From NCBI GenBank assembly GCA_965219875.1, contig CBDCOW010000001.1:744001-808000 (forward strand): a DNA stretch of 64,000 bases, written 5' to 3'. The notes beneath the pieces are model-generated. The model did not search any database and was not told the DNA's origin. It was given only the letters and a program-made list of their open reading frames with translations. The stretch comes from DAOUKH01 sp965219875. GTDB lineage: Bacteria; Chloroflexota; Dehalococcoidia; SHYB01. Shown piece by piece: positions 26,820 through 34,655 of the stretch; position 1 is the stretch's first letter, and each line of letters opens with the position of its first letter. The translations under genes and the position numbers were made by a program.

Positions 26820-26841
26820 ATACTTTTCTCATCAAAAGTAG
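26820..26841. promoter_or_regulatory. Operator-like dyad 3 upstream of the Fic gene
   Basis: ATACTTT (26820-26826), an 8-nt spacer, AAAGTAG (26835-26841); one mismatch. Its centre is 41 bp from dyad 2 and about 57 bp before the Fic ATG. Confidence 0.65.
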
Positions 26842-26887
26842 CACGTTTTGCTTCCGGCGATGCCATCTGCCGACAAGCAGGCAGGCC

Positions 26888-28036
26888 ATGAATCCCGGCG
26901 ACTTCACGGAACGGAGTCCCGGGCGGCTGACGAGCATCGGCACTGGGGTCTCAGCATTCGTACCCGGCCCAATGCCGACCTCGCCGGCGCTCACTCCCAC
27001 CACGGTCCGCTTGCTCGCCCGGGCGAGCCGGTCGCTCGGGGAGCTATCGGGGCTGGGAGCCATGCTCCCAAATGCCAATCTCTTGATCAGGCCACACCTG
27101 CGGAGGGAGGCCATACTCTCGAGCCGGATCGAGGAGAAGTTCGCCACGGTGCAGCAACTGGCGACGTTCGAGGCCGTCGCCGCGGAGGAGACGCCCGACG
27201 TTCGGGAGGTGGGGAACTACGCCGCCGCGCTAGAGTACGGCCTCTCCCGCACCCAGGAACTCCCACTAAGCCTGCGGCTCGTCAGAGAATTACACGAGCG
27301 CCTCCTCAGCGGCGTGCGCGGTGAAGACCAGCGCCCCGGAGAGTTTCGGAGGACCCAGAACTACATCGGGCGGCCGGGGCAGCCCATCGAGAACGCACGC
27401 TACGTTCCGCCTCCCCCGCCCATGATGCTAGACGCGCTCTACCTTCTTGAGCGCAGCATCTATGACGACTCCGAGCTGCCCCCGCTGATCAAGATCGCTC
27501 TCATGCACTATCAGTTCGAGGCTATCCATCCATTCAACGACGGCAACGGCCGGGTCGGCAGGCTGCTGATAACGCTCCAATTACATCACGAAGGCCTGTT
27601 GTCCCAGCCGTTGCTCTACTTGAGTGCCTTCTTCAGCGCCCATCAACGCGGCTACTACGACCGGCTGCTGGCGATATCGCGTAACGGGGAGTGGACTTCG
27701 TGGGTGGACTTCTTTCTCGAAGGAGTGGCCGAGCAGTCCCGCGACGCAGGCTTGCGGGCGCGCCGGCTCCTCGACCTCAGGGAGGATTTTCGCCACCGCG
27801 TCCGGAGGCTGCGAAGCCCGCGGTTCCCGTTCCAGCTTATCGACGAGCTGTTTCAAGCGCCGCTGGTGACGGCGGGGCACGTCACGAGGCTGCTGAACGT
27901 CACGCCGCGTTCCGCTCAGCAGATCATTGGCAAGCTCACCACGGCGGACATACTGCGAGAAGTCACGGGGCGGCGGCGCAACCGGCGCTATGCGGCACCG
28001 GAGATCATCGAGGTCTTGGAGGCGCCGACGGCGTAA
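26888..28036 (+). CDS. Fic-domain protein with C-terminal winged HTH
   Basis: A 382-residue Fic protein. The core motif HPFNDGNGRVGR is complete (H214 to R225), so AMP or NMP transfer to a target hydroxyl is possible. The N-terminal inhibitory helix of class II Fic proteins is recognisable as SSRIEE at 78-83: Ser and Glu82 are kept, but the usual Gly or Asn after the Glu is Glu83. Residues about 315-382 form a winged helix (LLNVTPRSAQQIIGKL, then GRRRNRRY), which suggests DNA binding. Three matching dyads lie upstream, so autoregulation is likely. Its AT-rich upstream region differs from the neighbourhood. Confidence 0.88.
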   Translation: MNPGDFTERSPGRLTSIGTGVSAFVPGPMPTSPALTPTTVRLLARASRSLGELSGLGAMLPNANLLIRPHLRREAILSSRIEEKFATVQQLATFEAVAAEETPDVREVGNYAAALEYGLSRTQELPLSLRLVRELHERLLSGVRGEDQRPGEFRRTQNYIGRPGQPIENARYVPPPPPMMLDALYLLERSIYDDSELPPLIKIALMHYQFEAIHPFNDGNGRVGRLLITLQLHHEGLLSQPLLYLSAFFSAHQRGYYDRLLAISRNGEWTSWVDFFLEGVAEQSRDAGLRARRLLDLREDFRHRVRRLRSPRFPFQLIDELFQAPLVTAGHVTRLLNVTPRSAQQIIGKLTTADILREVTGRRRNRRYAAPEIIEVLEAPTA

Positions 28037-28038
28037 GC

Positions 28039-29226
28039 CTAGCGGCCTTTGTCCGAGGCTACGCCGGCTTCGGCGAGGACTTGCGCGGTGTGCTCGCCGA
28101 GGAGCGGCGCGCGGCCGGGCGGGCTTTCTCCGCCGCCGCGCTCGGCCGGGACGTGGGGCCGGAAGGGGAGGCCCGGCGCGGCGATCTCGCCGGCCTCGGG
28201 ATGGTCCGTCCGCTGGAAGAAGCCGCGCTCTTTCAGGTGTGGGTCTTCGAGCATGTCGGCGGCATCGTAGACCGGCGCGACGGGGAAGCGCGCCGCCGCC
28301 GCGGCGTCGAATATCTCGACCCGTGTGTGCTCCGCGAGCCACTCGTACCAGATCACGCGGAACTCGTCGAAGTGGGCGACGCGCGACTCCCTGTCGGCGA
28401 ACTTGGGCGAGCCGATGAGCTCGGGCCTGCCGATCATCTCGAATATCCGGGGCCACCACGCCTCACCGCGCCCCACGCCCTGCACGGCGATATAGCCGTC
28501 CTTGCAGGGGTAGCCGCCGACAAGGTAGGGGCCGAAGACGTCGTTGCCCACGCGCTTTGAGGGCTCGCCGCTGTAGGCGAAGTTGGGGAAGCGAACCTCG
28601 GGATTGCATGCCAGCGCCTCGGCGATGGAGAAGTCGATGTACGAGCCTCGCCCGGTCAAGCGCGCCGAGAGCGCCGCGGCGGCGAGCCCCACGGCGGCGA
28701 CGCCGCCCGCGTAGTAGAGCCCCTGGTTCTCGGCGAGCTTGAGCGGCTCGCGCTCGGGGTCGCCAAGGTTGTACATCGGGCCGCACAGGGCCTGGAAGAC
28801 GAGGTCCGAGCCATGCCAGGCACGTTGCGGCCCCGTCTTGCCAAAGGGGCTCATCGACAGCATGACGAGGCGCGGGTTCGACGCGGCGAGCGATTCGTAG
28901 GAGAGCCCCAGGCCGTCGAGGACGCCCGGCCCTTCGCTCTCGACGAGCGCGCCGGCCCGCTCCGTGAGCCGGCGGAGGGCGGCTCGTCCGGGTTCTTCCC
29001 GGATATCGAGGACGACGCTGCGCTTGCCGGCGTTGAGATAGAGGAAGAGCGCGCTCGTCTCGGGGTAGGGACGGTCGCCGGCGAAGGGGCCGGCGCGGCG
29101 GGCCGCGTCGCCCTCAGGCGGCTCGATCTTGATAACGTCGGCCCCGAACTGAGCGAGTTGTTTCGTGCAGAAGGGGCCGGCGGCCCCCTGCGTGAGGTCG
29201 AGGACCGTGAGGCCGTCCATCAGCAT
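28039..29226 (-). CDS. CaiB/BaiF family III CoA-transferase
   Basis: A 395-residue enzyme with LTVLDLTQGAAGPFCTKQL at the start, ADVIKIEPPEGD next and YIDFSIAEA in the central region. The start at 29226 has AAGGAC upstream; the ATG at 29220 is possible. It is the last gene of the minus-strand 2-oxoacid:ferredoxin oxidoreductase operon, 20 nt after the beta subunit, suggesting that the CoA ester made by the oxidoreductase is passed to another acid by this transferase. It converges with the Fic gene, 2 nt between stops. Confidence 0.86.
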   Translation of the reverse strand: MLMDGLTVLDLTQGAAGPFCTKQLAQFGADVIKIEPPEGDAARRAGPFAGDRPYPETSALFLYLNAGKRSVVLDIREEPGRAALRRLTERAGALVESEGPGVLDGLGLSYESLAASNPRLVMLSMSPFGKTGPQRAWHGSDLVFQALCGPMYNLGDPEREPLKLAENQGLYYAGGVAAVGLAAAALSARLTGRGSYIDFSIAEALACNPEVRFPNFAYSGEPSKRVGNDVFGPYLVGGYPCKDGYIAVQGVGRGEAWWPRIFEMIGRPELIGSPKFADRESRVAHFDEFRVIWYEWLAEHTRVEIFDAAAAARFPVAPVYDAADMLEDPHLKERGFFQRTDHPEAGEIAAPGLPFRPHVPAERGGGESPPGRAPLLGEHTAQVLAEAGVASDKGR

Positions 29227-29246
29227 GGCTGAAGTCCTTGGGGCGG

Positions 29247-30047
29247 CTACGCGGCGACGGGCTCCGGCGTCTTGAACTCGCCGAGGGTGAAGTACTTGGT
29301 GAGGGTGTCCTCCATGTATTTGGGGGCTTCCCACGTCTCCATGAACCACCCCGTGGGGCACATGGTCATGATCTCGATGTAGGAGAAGCCCCGGCCCTCG
29401 ATCTGGGCCTCGAACGCGCGGCGGAGCATCTTCTTGGTGCGGTTGATCGCCACCGGCGAATGGACCGAGCCGCGGGCGGAGTACGCCGTGCCGTCGAGCT
29501 GGGCCAGAAGCTCGGCCATCTTCACCGGATGGCCGTGGATCTCGGCGTCGCGCCCTTGGAGCGTGCTCTTGGTCTTCTGACCCACGATCGTGGCCGCCGT
29601 CATGTGGCCGCCGGTCTCACCGTTCACCGTGTTGTTCAGGCAGATAACGGTGAACTTCTCGCCGCGGGCGGCGCAGTGGACCGCCTCCGCGATTCCCTCG
29701 CTGATCAGGTCTCCGTCGCCCTGAATCGTGATCACGAAGCGGTCGGGGAGCATGCGCTTCACGCCCGTAGCCACCGAGGGGGCGCGTCCGTGCAGCGCGT
29801 TGACGCGGTCGACGTTCAGAAGGCCGTCGAGCGCCCCGTAGCAGCCGATCCCGGCGACATGGACGGTGTCCTCGCGCAGGTCCAGCTCCTCCATGACCTC
29901 CGCGATCATGCGGTAGGCCATCGGCTCACCGCAGCCGGGGCACATATGGTGTGGCGCCGACGTGTCGAGCGTCTCCAGCCGGGGAAGCGACCAGACGCGC
30001 CGCAGCTTCTCCTTGATCGCTTCTTTCGCCGGGTCTTTCTCGTCCAT
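29247..30047 (-). CDS. 2-oxoacid:ferredoxin oxidoreductase, beta (TPP-binding) subunit
   Basis: A 266-residue beta subunit of the KorB/PorB/VorB type. The TPP-binding fold shows CPGCGEP, GIGCYG and the GDGDLISEG motif with NNTVNGETGG that follows. The subunit decarboxylates the 2-oxoacid on TPP and passes electrons to ferredoxin through the other subunits. It is 9 nt from the alpha gene in a gamma-delta-alpha-beta order. Whether the substrate is 2-oxoglutarate, branched-chain oxoacid or pyruvate cannot be decided by eye. Confidence 0.88.
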   Translation of the reverse strand: MDEKDPAKEAIKEKLRRVWSLPRLETLDTSAPHHMCPGCGEPMAYRMIAEVMEELDLREDTVHVAGIGCYGALDGLLNVDRVNALHGRAPSVATGVKRMLPDRFVITIQGDGDLISEGIAEAVHCAARGEKFTVICLNNTVNGETGGHMTAATIVGQKTKSTLQGRDAEIHGHPVKMAELLAQLDGTAYSARGSVHSPVAINRTKKMLRRAFEAQIEGRGFSYIEIMTMCPTGWFMETWEAPKYMEDTLTKYFTLGEFKTPEPVAA

Positions 30048-30056
30048 AGCCCGCTC

Positions 30057-31175
30057 CTAGGCGCCCACCGGCGCCATCTGTTCGTAGGTCTCGCGAATCT
30101 TCGCGGTCAGCTCGGGTATCTCGATCGCCTTGCCCATGCCGAACCCCGACGAGTCCTGGCTGATTCGTCCAATGAAATCGACCGGGACCTTGCCCAGCAC
30201 GGTCAGCCGGACGTCGTCGACCATCTGCCCGGCGTTGAGCTCGAAGACGGCGATGCGCTTCGCCTTCTCCGCCGCCTCGGCGACGGCGTCCTTGGGGAAC
30301 GGCCAGAGCGTGATCGGCCGGACGAAGCCGATCTTCATCCCCTCGTCCCGCAGCAACTTGACGGCGTACTTCATGAAGCGCGCCGCGTAGCCGAAGCCGA
30401 CCACGACGAGATCGGCGTCATCAAGATGGCCCGTTTCTACCATCGTGGGGACCGACGCTTCGAGGTAGGCGATGCGGTCGAGAGAACGCTCCTGATGCCC
30501 TCCGTAGCCGCCCTCCTCGTCGCGCGCCTTGCGGAGCTCGTCGCGGCTGCGGGTACCGAAGAGGAACGAGTTGATCCGCGGCGAGCGTCCCCGTGCCCCG
30601 TCGACCGCTCGGCCCGAGAGGTCGGGCAGGTCCGATTCGTCGAGGCCTTGAAAATCGACGGCTTCGACGGTGTGGGAGAGCACGTAGTCGGACTGCACCA
30701 AGACCGGCGTGGTGTACTTGTGGGCGGTGTAGAAGGCGAGGCGGGTCAGGTCGTAGGCTTCCTGGACGGTGTGGGGCGCGTAGGCGATGTAGCGGTACTC
30801 GCCATGCCCGCCGCCGCGCGTCCCGATGCGGTACTCGGTCTGCCCGCGCGACATGTGCACGAACACGTAGGGGATCTGCGCGGCGAACATCTCCGACATC
30901 GCCTCTTGCATCAAGCTCATGCCGGTGGCGGTGGTCGAGCACATCGCTCGCGCGCCGGTGGCGGCAGCGCCCCACACCATGCTGATCGCCTCACCTTCGC
31001 TCTCCGCGTTGATATGGACTCCGCCGACCTTGCCGATCTCCTTCGCCATGGCCTCGATCAGGTGCGTGTTCGGTTGAATCGGGTAGCTGGCATAGAAGCG
31101 GCAATCGGCGTCGATCGCCGCCTGCGCGATCGCTTCGCTTCCGTCGGAGAGCCGCCGTTCTTGCTGATCACTCAT
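30057..31175 (-). CDS. 2-oxoacid:ferredoxin oxidoreductase, alpha subunit
   Basis: A 372-residue alpha subunit. The N-terminal domain opens with an ASYPIQPNTHLIEAMA segment in place of the usual YPITPSTEI, then AESEGEAISMVWGAAATGARA and TTATGMSLMQEAMSEMF. The C-terminal domain has VVGFGYAAR and PITLWPFP. It works with the beta subunit to form the active site and bind CoA. It is the third gene of the operon, directly after the ferredoxin gene. Confidence 0.88.
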   Translation of the reverse strand: MSDQQERRLSDGSEAIAQAAIDADCRFYASYPIQPNTHLIEAMAKEIGKVGGVHINAESEGEAISMVWGAAATGARAMCSTTATGMSLMQEAMSEMFAAQIPYVFVHMSRGQTEYRIGTRGGGHGEYRYIAYAPHTVQEAYDLTRLAFYTAHKYTTPVLVQSDYVLSHTVEAVDFQGLDESDLPDLSGRAVDGARGRSPRINSFLFGTRSRDELRKARDEEGGYGGHQERSLDRIAYLEASVPTMVETGHLDDADLVVVGFGYAARFMKYAVKLLRDEGMKIGFVRPITLWPFPKDAVAEAAEKAKRIAVFELNAGQMVDDVRLTVLGKVPVDFIGRISQDSSGFGMGKAIEIPELTAKIRETYEQMAPVGA

Positions 31176-31184
31176 AGCGGCACA

Positions 31185-31421
31185 TCAGGCGCGGGCGGCG
31201 CCGGGGACGTTGCGGTAGACCTCGGTGATGCAGAAGTCGGGGCAGATGAGGGCGCACATCTCGCAACCGGTGCAGCCGTCGAGAAGGATGGGATAACGGA
31301 AGCCGAGGCGGTTCAAGTCCGTCGACATCTCCAGCACGTCGACGGGACAGACCTGCACGCAGAGGTCACAGCCCTTGCAGAGCTCGATGTCGATCTCGAT
31401 GGACCCGACGGCCTTGGCCAT
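31185..31421 (-). CDS. 4Fe-4S ferredoxin-type (delta) subunit of the 2-oxoacid oxidoreductase
   Basis: A 78-residue 2[4Fe-4S] ferredoxin-like subunit with two complete cluster motifs, CKGCDLCVQVCP and CTGCEMCALICP. It carries electrons from the TPP site to free ferredoxin. It sits between the gamma and alpha genes, only 9 to 12 nt from each, which fixes its role as the delta subunit. Confidence 0.9.
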   Translation of the reverse strand: MAKAVGSIEIDIELCKGCDLCVQVCPVDVLEMSTDLNRLGFRYPILLDGCTGCEMCALICPDFCITEVYRNVPGAARA

Positions 31422-31433
31422 ATCCGCCTCCCC

Positions 31434-32021
31434 CTACACCAGCGCCGACGCCCACGCCGCGGCGTCCAGCGACCCCAGATAATCCCGGGCGTAGGCCGCG
31501 CCCGCTTCCATAACCGCGACGTTCCTCGGAATCGTGCCGCGGCGATAGGACGGCGTGAGCGTTTCGAGCGCGCCCGCGAGCCGCTCGACGGAGACGAGCC
31601 CCGTAGCCTCGCTCACGGCCGCGAGCATCGCCATCGCCGCGCCCTGGAAGTTGCCCGTTTCCTCGGCGAGCTTCGCCGCTGGGATCGTGACGAGCGCGAC
31701 GCCCTCCGGAGCACCCTCACCGGTCACCACGCCGCCGTTGACCACGAAGAGGCCGCCGACGCGCGTCTTGGGACGCACCACCGGGACGACGTTGGGGTGC
31801 ATCGCGACCGCCATCCACGCGCTTGGAATGATGGGCGGCGCGGCGAGGGCCTCCGTGCCGGCCACGACGGTGCACTCGACGTTGCCGCCGCGCATCGTGC
31901 CGCCGAATGCGGCGAAGTGCATGACGTGCTTGGCCTCGGCGTTGAGCGCCTGCGCGAGGAGCTTGGTGGCGAGCTGGACCCCTTGCCCGCCGATGCCCCC
32001 CATCACGATCTCCCGCTCCAT
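31434..32021 (-). CDS. 2-oxoacid:ferredoxin oxidoreductase, gamma subunit
   Basis: A 195-residue gamma subunit, first in the operon. The N-terminus MGGIGGQGVQLATKLLAQAL is the family signature and FAAFGGTMRGGNVECTVV follows. It completes the four-subunit (gamma, delta, alpha, beta) complex encoded by this minus-strand cluster. The start lies 156 nt from the divergent small membrane protein gene. Confidence 0.9.
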   Translation of the reverse strand: MEREIVMGGIGGQGVQLATKLLAQALNAEAKHVMHFAAFGGTMRGGNVECTVVAGTEALAAPPIIPSAWMAVAMHPNVVPVVRPKTRVGGLFVVNGGVVTGEGAPEGVALVTIPAAKLAEETGNFQGAAMAMLAAVSEATGLVSVERLAGALETLTPSYRRGTIPRNVAVMEAGAAYARDYLGSLDAAAWASALV

Positions 32022-32177
32022 AGGGCCCCTCCCAGAAGCGGGTTCACTCTAGCATCGGCCCCAAGGAGCGTCAAACGAGGAGCGGGGGTATGTTCGACCC
32101 GTCGGTGTCAGTTGCGAGCAGCCCCGTGAGAGAATACGCGCCGGCGGGCGGGCCTAGCTCGGGCACGGGGGAGGGGA

Positions 32178-32534
32178 ATGAGTCTCAAGGCAGTCGGTCT
32201 GTGGACCGCGGCCCTAGTCCTAACAGCGGGATGCTTCTTTGGGCCCTCCGCCGCCTTCGACTTCTTCGGCTCCGGTACGGTCCCCACCCTCGTGGGCCTC
32301 GCGTTCTTCCTTGCGCTTGTCGCCATCCCCTTTTCGATAGGACTCTTCCTGCCGTCGATACGGGGCGATATACCGGTCCTCGGCTTCTTGGCCGGGTTCT
32401 TCCTCTGGCACGCTACGGCCGGAGACTTCAGCGACCTCACCTACGACATCGGCTGGGGAGGCGTGGCCTTCTACGTCGTCCTCTACGACCTAGGGATCTA
32501 CCTGGCCTTCCGCATGGGCCGGGCGCTGCGGTGA
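32178..32534 (+). CDS. Small multi-pass membrane protein, hypothetical
   Basis: A 118-residue protein with about four hydrophobic segments (AALVLTAGCFF, LVGLAFFLALVAIPF, IPVLGFLAGFFLW, VAFYVVLYDLGIYLAF). GAGGGGA lies just before the ATG. The Cys near residue 19 follows a hydrophobic stretch (LVLTAGC), so a lipobox is possible but unlikely given the later membrane spans. No family recognised. It is divergent from the oxidoreductase operon and convergent with a crotonase gene. Confidence 0.6.
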   Translation: MSLKAVGLWTAALVLTAGCFFGPSAAFDFFGSGTVPTLVGLAFFLALVAIPFSIGLFLPSIRGDIPVLGFLAGFFLWHATAGDFSDLTYDIGWGGVAFYVVLYDLGIYLAFRMGRALR

Positions 32535-32550
32535 TGGGGCGGCCTGCGTG

Positions 32551-33357
32551 CTACTCGCCGGTGAAGTGGGGTTCGCGCTTGGTGAGGTAGGCGGCGAGGG
32601 CTTCTTTGTGGTCTTTGGTGGTGAGAGTGAAGGCTTCGGCGTAGGCCGAGCCGACGAGGTGTTCGGCGAGGTCCTGCTTGAGTCCCTTGTAGACCATCTC
32701 CTTGACGAGGCGGTTGGGAACGGGGGGCTTGGAGGCGATCTTGCGGGCCAAGGCCATCGTCTCCTCCTCCAGCTTGTCCGCGGGGACGAGCTTGTTGAGC
32801 ACGCCGAGCTCGCGGGCTTCCTCGGCCCCAAGCCAGTCGCCGGTGTAGAGCAATTCCAGCGCCTTGCCGACGCCGAGCGCCCGTGGGTAGAACCACGTCG
32901 CCCCGGTGTTGGATACCAGCCCCATCTGGAGGAAGGCGTTCATGAAGCGGGCCTTCTCGCTCCCGACGCGGAGGTCGCAGGCGAGGGCCCAGTCGAAGCC
33001 GTCGGCGACGGCGGGGCCGTTGACCATCGCGATCGTGGGCATCGGCAGGTTCTGTAGGCCGAGCGTCACCTGCTGGGGATAGTCGCGGATGTAGGTCAGG
33101 ATCTCGAGTTCCGTCAGGTCGCCCAAGAGCCGGTCGGTCGTGCCGCGCTCCTCCTTGATGTCGGTGGCCGCGGTGAAGGCGCGGCCAGCGCCGGTCAGGA
33201 TGAAGACCCGCACGTCCCTGTCTTGGGCGACGGCGCGCAAGGCATGCGTCATCTCCTTGAACATCTGCTCGTTGATGGCGTTGAGAACGTCGGGCCGGTT
33301 CAGCGTCAGCTTGGCGACGTGGTCTTTGGTTTCGAGGATGATGGTGGTGTAGTCCAT
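32551..33357 (-). CDS. Crotonase (enoyl-CoA hydratase/isomerase) family protein
   Basis: A 268-residue crotonase. The CoA-binding pieces are LTLNRPDVLNAIN and GAGRAFTAATDIKEE, and the oxyanion segment is VNGPAVADGFDWALACD. At the two positions equal to the catalytic glutamates of rat enoyl-CoA hydratase (E144, E164), this protein has Asp and Phe. The second glutamate is thus lost and the product is unlikely to be a standard hydratase. It is the last gene of the amidase/RidA group, 33 nt after the RidA gene. Confidence 0.82.
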   Translation of the reverse strand: MDYTTIILETKDHVAKLTLNRPDVLNAINEQMFKEMTHALRAVAQDRDVRVFILTGAGRAFTAATDIKEERGTTDRLLGDLTELEILTYIRDYPQQVTLGLQNLPMPTIAMVNGPAVADGFDWALACDLRVGSEKARFMNAFLQMGLVSNTGATWFYPRALGVGKALELLYTGDWLGAEEARELGVLNKLVPADKLEEETMALARKIASKPPVPNRLVKEMVYKGLKQDLAEHLVGSAYAEAFTLTTKDHKEALAAYLTKREPHFTGE

Positions 33358-33390
33358 AGATGCTCCCTAACGGAACGGCGACGCCCCGCG

Positions 33391-34581
33391 CTAGACGACA
33401 GCGACGGCGACGACTTGGAAGACCTGCTCGGGCCTCGCGTTCTGATGGATCATGAGTCCGGTCGCCGCGGGGAAGGCGTCGCCGAACACGTCGCGGCGGA
33501 CCGCGGCGAGGCCGCGGATATCGTTCTGCACCGTCGGCGGGGTGCATTCCAGCGTGTACATGATGTCGTCCAGACCGACGCCGGCCTCCGCACAGATCTC
33601 GGCTACGTTGCGGTAGGCCTGTCGGGCCTGCTCGGCGAGGTCGTACTTGTACACCAAGCTTCCCCCCGTCTTGTGGTCGACCGACGCCTGCCCCGAGATG
33701 TAGAGCAGGTTGCCCTTCTTCACCGCCGGTGCCGCCGTCATCTCGCGCCAGGACTGCTCCCAGCCCGAGGGCACGATCTCCTCTCGCCCGCCGCCGAGCA
33801 CGGCGGTGGCTTCGATTTCCAGGTGGCCGTGGGGCGAGAGCATGCGGTGGAAGTGCACGCTGCTCGAGGCCGGATAGACGCCGCCGAAGCGCTGCTCGCG
33901 CAGCTTCCTCACGTCGGGGTACGTCACGGTGGCCTGCGGGTCGACGTAGTTCATGGTGTTGATGACGTCGCCGAACGAGGCTCCGGCGGCGGTTAGGATC
34001 GTCTCCATGCGGTCGTAGCACCACTCGGCCTGCGCCACCGTGTCGTTCGGCTCCAGCGTGATGACGCCGGTGAGCCAGACTTTGTTGTCCACCTTGACGG
34101 CGGGCGCGTAGGTTAGCTGCTTGAAGCGCTCGAACTCTGGGCCGGGGGGAATGACGGCTTCCTTCTTCCCCCTGGCGGCAATGACGTTGATCTCGATCAG
34201 AGCGTCGGGCCGGAGCAGGCTGTGCACCAGCACGCCCGTCGAGGCCACGGGGCTCTTGCCCATGTACTCCTCGCGGACCGCCCCGGTGTGACGGAACTTG
34301 GCGAGGCCGGGCGGCGCGATGTAGTCCACCGTGCGCACGATGTTGTCGTAGGTCATGCCCGCCGCTTCCAGGATGACGCCGATCTTTTCCCACGCCACCT
34401 TGGACTGCTCCACGATGTCGCCCGCGCAGCGGACACGCCGCTGCTCCTTGTCGTAGGTGCTCGCGGTGTGGCCCGATACGTAGGCGACGCCGTCCTTCTC
34501 CGTCCCCAGAGAGAACGTGTAGCGGCGAAGGTCGAGCCAGGGGAACTTGTCGGGGTCGACTTGGATGACGTTTCTGGGCAT
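33391..34581 (-). CDS. Protein with three tandem RidA (YjgF/YER057c/UK114) domains
   Basis: A 396-residue chain made of three RidA-like domains at roughly 20-137, 153-263 and 277-396. Repeated landmarks are GVAYVSGHTAS / KVWLTGVITLE / LLYISGQASVD and EINVIAARG / EIEATAVLGG / QVVAVAVV. RidA is normally a homotrimer of about 130-residue subunits, so this is probably a one-chain trimer. The Arg that canonical RidA needs for imine hydrolysis (in a P-x-R-S context) is absent from all three (PVAST, PASSS, PAATG), so another activity is likely. GGAG precedes the ATG. It follows an amidase. Confidence 0.82.
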   Translation of the reverse strand: MPRNVIQVDPDKFPWLDLRRYTFSLGTEKDGVAYVSGHTASTYDKEQRRVRCAGDIVEQSKVAWEKIGVILEAAGMTYDNIVRTVDYIAPPGLAKFRHTGAVREEYMGKSPVASTGVLVHSLLRPDALIEINVIAARGKKEAVIPPGPEFERFKQLTYAPAVKVDNKVWLTGVITLEPNDTVAQAEWCYDRMETILTAAGASFGDVINTMNYVDPQATVTYPDVRKLREQRFGGVYPASSSVHFHRMLSPHGHLEIEATAVLGGGREEIVPSGWEQSWREMTAAPAVKKGNLLYISGQASVDHKTGGSLVYKYDLAEQARQAYRNVAEICAEAGVGLDDIMYTLECTPPTVQNDIRGLAAVRRDVFGDAFPAATGLMIHQNARPEQVFQVVAVAVV

Positions 34582-34655
34582 GCGGCTTTGCTCCTGCGGA
34601 AGTATCGGGGCGCGAGTTAGTCTACCGCACCGCTCAACGTGTCCGATGCGGGCGG

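Noticed and set aside
29238..32129. A 963-codon open frame opposite the 2-oxoacid oxidoreductase operon
   Set aside because: It covers four well-supported genes on the other strand and has no motif.
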